A DNA stretch of 64,000 nt from Bacteroidaceae bacterium (GTDB lineage: Bacteria > Bacteroidota > Bacteroidia > Bacteroidales > Bacteroidaceae), in the NCBI GenBank assembly GCA_017521285.1, contig JAFXDG010000036.1, forward strand, positions 25,470 through 89,469. The letters are read 5' to 3'. Position 1 is the stretch's first letter. Each line of letters starts with the position of its first letter. A program made the position numbers and the translations under genes. The notes below the pieces were generated by a model. That model was given only the letters and a program-made list of their open reading frames with translations, had not been told where the DNA came from and did no database searches. Shown in pieces: positions 36,432 to 45,400 of the stretch.

Positions 36432-39400
36432 TGGGATTAAAGAAGGTTAATAAGAATATGAAAAATTCAATATTGAACATATTGCAGCGACAGGGTCTCA
36501 GACTCTCTCTCTGTGCTTTGACAATGTGCTTCGGTACGGCTGTTTATGCTCAGAATGAGTCAGCTGGCGAAGAAACAGGAATCAAAGTTCCGCAGCGCCG
36601 TGTTGTGGATAAAAAGAACACACTCGTGACTGTTTCGGGTGTAGTGGTGGATGATGTGACCAAAATGCCCGTTGCCGGTGTGCGTCTGCATACGTTGGGT
36701 GATGGCCGTTACACAGCCATGACCAATGAGAAGGGTGAATTTACTCTCAACTTGCCCGATTTTGCCACTTCACTTTATGTGCAGGCTCCCCGCTACATGT
36801 CACAGCAGGTGGCTATCAAGAGCAACGATGCCAACCAGAAAATCGAGGTTCGTCTTTTGAGCAACAAGTTCAAGACAATGTACGAAGACGGTACTGAATA
36901 TACAGCGTCCAACAGTTTCAAGGTGCGCGGTGGCGGCCTGATTGTGGATGAGGAGATTCAGGCAAATCTGGGTGCTGACATCCGTGCCATCAACCGTTCG
37001 GGTGTAGCAGATGGCGGTAATGCCATGTTTATCCGTGGTTTGAACTCCATCAATGCCAATGCCCAGCCTTTGATTATTGTGGATGGTATCGAAATGGATA
37101 TGCAGTTGAACCGTTCGGTGTTGCATCAGGGACGTGCCTTCAACATGTTGGCCGGTATCTCTCCCGAAGATGTGGAAAGCATCAAGGTGTTGAAGAATGC
37201 GACAGCTCTCTATGGTGCCCGTGGTGCGAATGGTGTCATCCTCATCGAAACCAAACGTGGCCATTCTATGGCTACACGAATTGATGCCAACATTTCGGCC
37301 GGTGTTACCTTGCAACCCCAGTTGCAGACTGTGATGGATGCCACACAATACCGCAACTATGCTACTGAGATGCTGGGTACTATTTCTGAACTGAGACAGT
37401 CAGAGTATCGCGATATCACATTCAACTTCCTCAACGATGACCCCAGTGGTTATTATTACCACATGTATCACAACGATACTGATTGGCAGAAGGAGGTATA
37501 TCGTACCGCTATCACCCAGAACTACAACATCAATGTACAGGGTGGTGACGACGTGGGTATGTACAACCTCTCTGTGGGTTACATGGATGCCGAAGGTGCT
37601 GTGGAGAACACCAACTTCGACCGTTTGAATGTACGTTTCAACACTGACATCTACATCCTTGATGCACTGAAGACCAAGTTTGACATGTCGTTCTCTCGTA
37701 CAAACAACACGCTGTTTGACGACGGATTCTCATCTGACTTGTCACGTGGTACTGTTACTTCTCCTACCAATCTGGCTGCTATCAAGTCTCCGTTGGTAAG
37801 TCCGTACCAGTACAACAAGCACGTGGGCGGCTTTACTCACTTGCTGTCAGGCTATGACTTGATTTTCAGCCCGCTGAGCCAGAAGCTTTACAACAATGAT
37901 TATGCCTATTCACTGGCAAATCCGACATCCATCATCAAGAATGCGAATGGTGACAACAAGAACAAGATTGAGAATACCTTCTTCAATGTGCGTATTGCGC
38001 CTACTTATACGTTCAGCAAGAATTTGTCTGCAACCACAGACTTCAGCTATATCCTGAACCGTAACTCACAGCGCTATTACCGTCCGTCAGAAGGTGTGCC
38101 TCCTTTCCTGGTAGAGGGATTGGGTACGGTATATAACCTCACAGCTTCGCTCTTCTCTAAGGGTACCAATGTGGTAAGCAATACGTATGTGAACTGGTCT
38201 AACAGATACGGTGCTCACAATATTGCTGCTATGGGTGGTTTCCGTTACAATTATTTCGCATTTGATGGTAGCGATGCCAGTACACAGTTCTCCAGCGCCC
38301 AGAATGACAAGAACCCCTTCTTGACACAGGACCAGGCACAAGGTTTTGCCGATTTGGCCGGTGCCAATGATGTGTGGAAGCAGATTCAGTGGTATGCAAC
38401 TGCTGACTACAGTTATCGCAACCGTTATTTCGCAACCGTTTCATTGCTGGCCGAGGCCAACAGCCGTTTCGGTGCCAAGGCCAAGAGTGGTGTTGATTTG
38501 TTCGGCACACAGTGGGCCATCTTCCCCAGTGTACAGCTCGGTTGGATTTTGAGCAACGAGGATTGGTTCTCTAAGAACTCATTTGTCAACTACCTCCGTG
38601 TGAATGCCGGTTTTGACATCAGTGGTAACGACGACATCTCCAACTACGCTGCCCGTACCATGTTCTCTTCTGTCCGTTACAACTACAATGCCATCGGTAT
38701 GCAGTTGACCAATATCGGTAACGATGAGATCAAGTGGGAGACCACTTCCAAGTGGAATGTGGGTGTCGAGGCCAACATGTTCAACAACCGTGTGGCTGTA
38801 GGTGCTGACTTCTATTTCCACAAGACATCTGACCTGCTTACCTATACCACATTCCCCAGCCCCATCTCTGGTATCAACCAGTATTGGACCAATGGCGGTT
38901 CGTTGGAGAACAAGGGATTCGAGGTGTTCGTGTCAGGCAAGCCTGTTTCAACCAAGAACCTCACGCTTGAGATTGGTGCCAGTGTAGGCCACTATGAGAA
39001 CAAGGTGACTTCACTTCCCAAGCGTTCATTCGTGGATGGTGTGAAGGTGTTCAATGCGGCTGACTACTGTAATTCAGTGTATGGAACCAACAACATTCTG
39101 GTGGCTGTTGACAATCCTATCGGCCAGTTCTATGGTTACGAGACTGCCGGCGTATTTGCTTCTGAAGCTGAAGCAAGCGTAGCTGGTAAGGATGGAGCTG
39201 ACTACCTCTATATGGTAGATGCAGCAGGCAACAAGAAAGCCTTTACTGCCGGTGATGTGAAATTTGTGGACAAGACTGGTGACGGAATCATCGACGAACA
39301 CGACAAGGTGGTTATCGGCGATCCGAACCCCGATTTCTATGGAAACATCTTCGCTACGCTCAACTGGAAGAACTTCAAGCTCGACATGGGCTTCAACTTC

Positions 39401-39826
39401 AGCGTAGGCAACGATGTGTACAACTATCAGCGCAGTGTGCTCAACAGTGGTTCTAACTTCTACAACCAGCAGGTGGCTATGGTTGGCCACTGGCGTTACG
39501 AAGGCCATCAGGCATCTCTGCCTAAGTTGGCATTCGGCGACCCCATGGGTAACAACCGCTTCTCTGACCGCTGGATTGAGGATGGTTCATACCTCCGCAT
39601 GAAGAATGTGCGTCTCACCTATGAAGTTCCCGTTCCCGAGTCATGGACCTCTTGGTTGCAGGGATTCTCAGTATGGGGCGAGGCTCAGAATGTGTTCACC
39701 CTCACCAAGTACACCGGCAATGATCCCGAGTTCAGCATTGGCAACAGTGTGATGTATCAGGGTATTGACTGTGGTAACATTGCCCAGAGCCGTGCATTTG
39801 TGCTTGGTTTGAAGATTAATTTGTAA
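36431..39826 (+). CDS. SusC/RagA-family TonB-dependent transporter (pair 2)
   Basis: 1131 residues. The start overlaps the previous stop (TAATG); an alternative ATG ten codons in (36458) would give a more usual signal peptide. The signal region LRLSLCALTMCFGTAVYAQ is followed by a carboxypeptidase-like domain (VTVSGVVVDDVTKMPVAGV). The plug has FIRGLNSINANAQPLIIVDG and VESIKVLKNATALYGARGAN then VILIETKRG. The barrel ends in FVLGLKINL. Importer of the second SusCD pair. The sequence is clearly divergent from pair 1, so the pairs probably take different substrates. Confidence 0.94.
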   Translation: MGLKKVNKNMKNSILNILQRQGLRLSLCALTMCFGTAVYAQNESAGEETGIKVPQRRVVDKKNTLVTVSGVVVDDVTKMPVAGVRLHTLGDGRYTAMTNEKGEFTLNLPDFATSLYVQAPRYMSQQVAIKSNDANQKIEVRLLSNKFKTMYEDGTEYTASNSFKVRGGGLIVDEEIQANLGADIRAINRSGVADGGNAMFIRGLNSINANAQPLIIVDGIEMDMQLNRSVLHQGRAFNMLAGISPEDVESIKVLKNATALYGARGANGVILIETKRGHSMATRIDANISAGVTLQPQLQTVMDATQYRNYATEMLGTISELRQSEYRDITFNFLNDDPSGYYYHMYHNDTDWQKEVYRTAITQNYNINVQGGDDVGMYNLSVGYMDAEGAVENTNFDRLNVRFNTDIYILDALKTKFDMSFSRTNNTLFDDGFSSDLSRGTVTSPTNLAAIKSPLVSPYQYNKHVGGFTHLLSGYDLIFSPLSQKLYNNDYAYSLANPTSIIKNANGDNKNKIENTFFNVRIAPTYTFSKNLSATTDFSYILNRNSQRYYRPSEGVPPFLVEGLGTVYNLTASLFSKGTNVVSNTYVNWSNRYGAHNIAAMGGFRYNYFAFDGSDASTQFSSAQNDKNPFLTQDQAQGFADLAGANDVWKQIQWYATADYSYRNRYFATVSLLAEANSRFGAKAKSGVDLFGTQWAIFPSVQLGWILSNEDWFSKNSFVNYLRVNAGFDISGNDDISNYAARTMFSSVRYNYNAIGMQLTNIGNDEIKWETTSKWNVGVEANMFNNRVAVGADFYFHKTSDLLTYTTFPSPISGINQYWTNGGSLENKGFEVFVSGKPVSTKNLTLEIGASVGHYENKVTSLPKRSFVDGVKVFNAADYCNSVYGTNNILVAVDNPIGQFYGYETAGVFASEAEASVAGKDGADYLYMVDAAGNKKAFTAGDVKFVDKTGDGIIDEHDKVVIGDPNPDFYGNIFATLNWKNFKLDMGFNFSVGNDVYNYQRSVLNSGSNFYNQQVAMVGHWRYEGHQASLPKLAFGDPMGNNRFSDRWIEDGSYLRMKNVRLTYEVPVPESWTSWLQGFSVWGEAQNVFTLTKYTGNDPEFSIGNSVMYQGIDCGNIAQSRAFVLGLKINL

Positions 39827-39854
39827 TAGCGGAATGCAAAATTAGTAGATTGGA

Positions 39855-39990
39855 ATTTAAAACTTGACGGTCTCTTGTCATTCTGAGCGTAGCGAAGAAT
39901 CTGAGGACACCAGTAGAATCCATAGCTCACGTTATCAGATTCTTCGTCCTAAAGTCCTCAGAATGACAGAGACGGTAAGAATTAAAAATC
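39855..39990. repeat. Long inverted-repeat element E between susC and susD (pair 2)
   Basis: The left arm reads GACGGTCTCTTGTCATTCTG then AGCGTAGCGAAGAATCTGAG. The right arm is its inverse, CAGATTCTTCGTCCTAAAGT then CCTCAGAATGACAGAGACGG. The arms are about 50 bases. The element takes up nearly all of the 170-base gap and shares its core with elements A and B. Confidence 0.8.
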
Positions 39991-39996
39991 GTAATT

Positions 39997-42003
39997 ATGA
40001 AAAAAATATTTTATTCAATTATTGCAGCTTTCGGTCTCTTCGCTACCACTTCGTGCGAGGATATGCTGATGACCGAAAACGACAGCATGGTAATTGATCC
40101 CGAGCTTGGCGACAAGACGGACTCTGTGTTCTACGCCCTGGGTATCGCACAAGCCATGCAGCAGGTGGCCGACCAGTATTTCTTCATTGGTGAAATGCGA
40201 GGCGACTTGGTGACTACCACCACCTATACTGACAATCATCTCCGTCAGTTGGCCGATTATTCTGCTACTTCTGCCAACCGGTATGACAGTGCCTATGTGT
40301 ATTACAAGGTAATCAACAACTGTAACTACTACTTGGCACACCGCGACACTTCGCTCTTCATCGGTTCTACCAACGTGGCAATCGATGAGTATGCAGCTGT
40401 GGAAGCATGGCGTGCATGGGCTTATCTGCAGTTGGCACGCACATACGGCGGTAATGAAGTGGGAATCCCCTTCTATACCGAGCCTTTGACTGCCATTTCA
40501 CAGATTCGTGAAGAGAACTTCCCCAAGTTGACTCTTTCTGAAATCGTGGCTGAGTTGGCTCCCTCATTGGAGCGCTTTGCCGGTCTGTTGCCTCCCAACT
40601 TCGGTCAAACCAACTACAGTATTGGTACTACCAACTGGGGTCAGAACAAGGCTGTCAACTTCCATCGTATTTTTGTTCCCGTGGATGTTGTCTTGGGTGA
40701 AATGTATCTGGAAGACGGACAATGGCTTAAGGCCGCTCAGGCTTATGCCCGCTATTTGTGCGACAACAAGTTGGTTGCCCAGGATTTGAGAGCTGGTATC
40801 CGTAACAATAGCAATCTGATATATGCTGACTACTTCCCCTATGATTTCAGCTTCCAATATAACTCAATAGCTGGTAACTTGTACAACAGCATCTATAATA
40901 ATGCTGCATCGCCCGTTGATGTGCTGACTTACATCCCCATGGCCGTAAGTTCCCAGCGTGGCGAGATTACCGACATTCCTTTGGCCTTCGGTTACGATTA
41001 CTATTCAACCGATGCTTCCAACAACTGTCCGCGTGTGCCCGAGGTACAGATTGCTCCGTCAGCCACCTACTATGCGTTGACCGACAGCTGTGACTTCTAC
41101 TACTATCCTGAGAGCTATAATGGAACCGTACTGTCATCCAACCCCGATACCGTATTGGTCAGCAAGTTGGGTGATGGACGTGCCAACTATTCTAATCCTC
41201 GAAATGGTGGTAATGTCAGCTTTGGTGGTGGCAATGGTGGCCCTGGTGCCGGCCTTAATATCAGCAACAATGCCATCCTGAACCGCGATGCGACAGATAC
41301 TACCAAGGTTTACATTGTCAAGGCGATGAATGCCAATGTCTATCTGTTCCGCACCACAACTGTTTATCTCCACTTGGCAGAGGCTCTCAACCGCTTGGGT
41401 TATCCCGAGATTGCTTTCGCCATCTTGCGTAACGGTATCTCCACTTACTTGGAAGAACTGGTGCCCGGTTACGGCGATGTGACTGCTCCTCATCAGTATA
41501 TGACTGCGGAGGCCATCAGTTTGCTTACCAACGAAGTGCCCTTCTTGAATGCGATAAACCGTCCGACATTTGCTCCTGATAAGGTATATGGTATCCATAG
41601 CCACGGTGGAGGTACGGCAAATACCACTAATATCGAAAACAACATGTCCGTGCTTGGCTCACAGGCCACAGCCGTAGGTTCACAGAAGAACATGTCTTAT
41701 CTGCCCGACACTATTATCGGTACCAAGATTTTGGAGTTGGAAGCTAAGTTCGGCATCCAGAATGGTTTGACTTTGCAAGACTCTATCAACGCTATGGAAG
41801 ACCTCCTCTGCGACGAGTATGCCAAGGAACTTGCCTTCGAGGGTATCCGTTTCTACGACCTCCAGCGTATGGCTCGCCATAAGAACGAAGCCGGCCTTTA
41901 TGGCGGTGACTTCGGTTCACGCTGGTTTGCTGACAAGCTGAAGGGTAACAATCCTGCCAAGAGCTTGTTGGAACCCAAGAACTGGTACTTGCCTTTCAAG
42001 TAA
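39997..42003 (+). CDS. SusD/RagB-family lipoprotein (pair 2)
   Basis: 668 residues. Lipoprotein signal MKKIFYSIIAAFGLFATTSC followed by EDM. Helical TPR-type segments typical of SusD are YYKVINNCNYYLAHRD, AVEAWRAWAYLQLARTYGG and VVLGEMYLEDGQWLKAAQAY. The C-terminal signature is DEYAKELAFEGIRFYDLQRM, close to the usual ERxxELxFEGxRxxDLxR. A Gly/Asn-rich loop (GGNVSFGGGNGGPGAGLN) near residue 410 is unusual and may be surface-exposed. Partner of the preceding SusC, from which it is separated by the hairpin element E. Confidence 0.9.
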   Translation: MKKIFYSIIAAFGLFATTSCEDMLMTENDSMVIDPELGDKTDSVFYALGIAQAMQQVADQYFFIGEMRGDLVTTTTYTDNHLRQLADYSATSANRYDSAYVYYKVINNCNYYLAHRDTSLFIGSTNVAIDEYAAVEAWRAWAYLQLARTYGGNEVGIPFYTEPLTAISQIREENFPKLTLSEIVAELAPSLERFAGLLPPNFGQTNYSIGTTNWGQNKAVNFHRIFVPVDVVLGEMYLEDGQWLKAAQAYARYLCDNKLVAQDLRAGIRNNSNLIYADYFPYDFSFQYNSIAGNLYNSIYNNAASPVDVLTYIPMAVSSQRGEITDIPLAFGYDYYSTDASNNCPRVPEVQIAPSATYYALTDSCDFYYYPESYNGTVLSSNPDTVLVSKLGDGRANYSNPRNGGNVSFGGGNGGPGAGLNISNNAILNRDATDTTKVYIVKAMNANVYLFRTTTVYLHLAEALNRLGYPEIAFAILRNGISTYLEELVPGYGDVTAPHQYMTAEAISLLTNEVPFLNAINRPTFAPDKVYGIHSHGGGTANTTNIENNMSVLGSQATAVGSQKNMSYLPDTIIGTKILELEAKFGIQNGLTLQDSINAMEDLLCDEYAKELAFEGIRFYDLQRMARHKNEAGLYGGDFGSRWFADKLKGNNPAKSLLEPKNWYLPFK

Positions 42004-42049
42004 ACTGTAATTATTGCAGACTGGGGGGCAAAATGTGGCCATTCCAGAT

Positions 42050-42151
42050 TTTAGGCGCGGATGACGCGGATAACACGGATAAATTAGAACACCTATCGGG
42101 TGTAATAATTAAGATAAATCCGCGTTATCCGCGTCATCTGCGTCTAAATGG
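42050..42151. repeat. Long inverted-repeat element F
   Basis: Left arm GGCGCGGATGACGCGGATAA, right arm TTATCCGCGTCATCTGCGTC, with arms of about 38 bases. The loop itself forms a small hairpin ACACC-TATC-GGGTGT. It follows the second susD and may act as a terminator or mRNA 3' end stabiliser. The rest of the gap to 42420 has a promoter and a leader of about 140 bases with no gene seen. Confidence 0.75.
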
Positions 42152-42269
42152 TTCAGTAACTCCGCATTTCAGCGCTTAGAAGAATCGCTGATATACCTTT
42201 ATTTGACCCTAAAACGTTAATTATGGCATTTTTTTAGGCAAAAAAGATACAACTTATGTAAAAATGCCG

Positions 42270-42277
42270 TATATTTG
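42270..42277 (+). promoter_or_regulatory. -7 element of the 2203-aa protein gene
   Basis: TATATTTG matches TAnnTTTG; the leader to the ATG would be about 135 bases. No clear -33 TTTG. Confidence 0.5.
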
Positions 42278-42420
42278 TCCCCTATTATATTGGAAGCAGT
42301 GGGTAGAAACGGTTCATCCCTATATATTAATTAAGGTATAGTGGGGCGTGAAACCCGCCGCTGAAGAAAGAGAAAAATTATAATTAACTATATTTTTTAT
42401 TAACTTAAACAAAAAAACTT

Positions 42421-45400
42421 ATGCGAATTTTTAACAAGATGAAGAAAACGATGCTTGTTATGGCAGCGTCGTTGTTCTGCGTCGGTGCAGCGTTCGCCGA
42501 GGTGAAGACTGGCTCTTATGCCGTCGTTGCCGACGACATCGCTTCAGGTGCGCAGATTACTTCTGTTGAAGGCATTACCATGACCTATGGTACAAGTGAG
42601 ACTTGGACCTCGGGAAGTGGAAAGGTTACCGTTGGTGACCAGACTTTTGAAGTCTATGCCTCAACTGGCGAAAATTGTTCTCCGACAAACGGTGCAGTTC
42701 CTACTGCCGGCCCTTATGTGGTGTTTGCTCCGAAGTACGATGGAACCATTACCGGTATTGTAAGTAATGCAGGTAACAACAAAAAAGGTTACATCGTAAA
42801 GAATGAGGACAATAATTTAGTGAATGGTACAGTCCTCATTGATGGTGCTGAAGTTGCTTGGGAATCAGGAACTCCCTACAACAGTGAAGCCAAATACAAT
42901 GGTGGTGTTACTTTTGAAGTTGAAGCTGGTGCTACCTACTATTTCTACATGGCAGGTTCTAAGATGCGCTTCAATGGTTTCATTTATTCTTATGAAGAAG
43001 TTGCTGATGCTCCTGCAGTAGAAGGCACTCCGTTGACTGCTGACATGTTTAAGGCATGGGATAGCCCCACTGCGCCGACTACAAGCTCAGCTATTGGCTG
43101 TTCATTCGTTTTGAATGAACCTACTGGTCTTCCTTATGGTGATGGTAACGTTGGTTATTTGAACTACGCAGACCTTTCTGAGTATTCTAAATTGATTGTT
43201 ACTGTTTCTGCGGGAACTCCTCGTTTCTGTTTCAATCGTTTGACTGCTGATGGTCAGGATACACAGGATGGCGTTGACTCTAAATTGTTGGATATTCCTG
43301 GTAAACCTTGGGGTGCTGAAAAATATCAGACCGTTGACGGTAATGTCTATACCATTGATTTGGAGAAGATTGTAGCTGATTATGGTTACGCTCGTTTGAA
43401 TTGTATCAAGGGTGCCAATTGGGCAGATGTTACAGTTACAAGCATGGTACTCGTGAAGGCTGAAGAGCCTGAACAGCCTGTAGAACCAGAACAGCCCGAA
43501 CAGCCCGAAGAGCCCACTGGCGAAGTAATTTTCTCTGCCAACTTTGATGGCGAGGGTGCACAACCGCTCGGTGGCTGGGGTAACAACTCTACCCGTGAGG
43601 TGGTTGACGGTGCAATGAAGGTGACTAATCCTTCCGTGGTTAATCCTTGGGAAGTGCAATTGGCACATGACTTTGCAACCCCCTTTGAAGTGGGCTTGAC
43701 CTATACTTTGAAGTTCAAAGTGAAAGGTTCTACTGAAGGCTCTATCAGTGTAGGCTTCCAAATTGTCGATGGTTATCAGTCGGCTGGTGAATTTGGTGCT
43801 GCCAAGTTTACAACTGAGTGGCAAGATGTAGAATTGAAGTGTACTTGCAGCGCAGGCGGTGGCACACGTCTTATCTTCAGTTTGGGAGATTATGCAGGCG
43901 ACATCTATTTGGATGATTTCGAACTTTCATATGAAGGTGTTTTGGCTCCCAAAGAATGGGTAAGCGTTATTGCTAACGGTGATTTTGAAGGAACAGGTGC
44001 TAAATACTTCGTTGCCAAGGAAAATGGTGGTGCAAATGCTGGTGCATTCTTGGCTCCCGCTATTACCGATGGTATCGGTAAGGATGGCTCACGTGGTATC
44101 ACGATGAAATCATACGCTGGTGCTGCTGAAGAATGGGATGCCCAATTCTGGATTGTTGCAGCCGAGGGTCTGCCTGCAGGAACTGAATTCCGCGTGTCAT
44201 TCGACTATCGTGCTTCTGCTGCTGTTCAGATTGCTACACAGGCTCATGGCGAACCCGGTGGCTATCAGCATTGGGATGCTATTGGTGCTCCTTCGTTCAC
44301 TACCGAGTGGCAGCACTATGAAAAGAGCGGTATCGTTTCTGCTGATATGGCAGGTGCTAACGGTTTCAAGTCTATTGCCTTCAACCTCTCTAAGGACAAG
44401 GCTAACGACGTAGAGTTCTTCTTTGACAATATCACATTTGAAGCTGTTGGAGTTGCTCCCATTACTCCCGCTGCTAAGGTTGCTTATCTCTGCGGTGCTA
44501 CAGAAACTACTGAAGCTATCTATACAGCTTTGGTTAATGCCGGTTTGGATGTTACTCCGTTGAACTACGACGCTGTTTCTTTGACTGAAGCTGAAGTTAA
44601 TGAATTGGCAGCTTATGACCTCGTTGTATTGGCTGGTGGTACTGGTTCTGGTACTAATCTCGCTAAGACTGCTAACCTGTTGCTCGGCAAGGTGAATGTA
44701 CTTTCTACCAAGTCATTCTGGTATAAGCACTATGGTACTAATGGTGGTAACCCTGGTACTGCTGACAATCCGTCATTGAACTTGGTTAAGTTGGTTGCTG
44801 AGCATCCTATTTTCGCTGGTATTGCTGGTGACGAATTTGCCGCATTTGTAGAACATGCAGACGAAAGAACTACTGGCCGTTACCTCCAGAGCAATGGTTC
44901 ATTTGCTAATGGTCCTGAGCAAGTCGCTTTGGCTCAGACAAACGGTGCAAACTGTATCGGTGAAGCATGGGTTGACGGTAAGGGTTATATCATTATCCCC
45001 GTTGACGGTGCACAGCCTGCCGGTTACTTGACTGCCGACGGTGAAGCTCTCTTCGCTAACGTTGCCAAGTATCTGATCGCCGGTGAACAGTACAACGCTT
45101 CTCGCTTCGACCTCACTGCTTACGAGGCTGCCGTAGCTGCTGCCGAAGCATTCAAGGCTACTTTGAATCCCGAGGATGAGACTGAAGCTATGGGTATCGA
45201 AGCCGTTAACGAGACTCTTATCAGTGCTGCCGACTGGTTGGCCGAAGTTGAGGCTGATCCCGAAGCTACTCAGGACGACGTTAACTTCATCGCTGAAGAT
45301 TTGAATAACATTATAGAAAAATTCAAGGCTCAGCTCGAGACTGAGAAGCTGATGACTAAGGTTCGTGAGGCTGAAGCTGCCGGTCAGGCATTGCTTGAGA

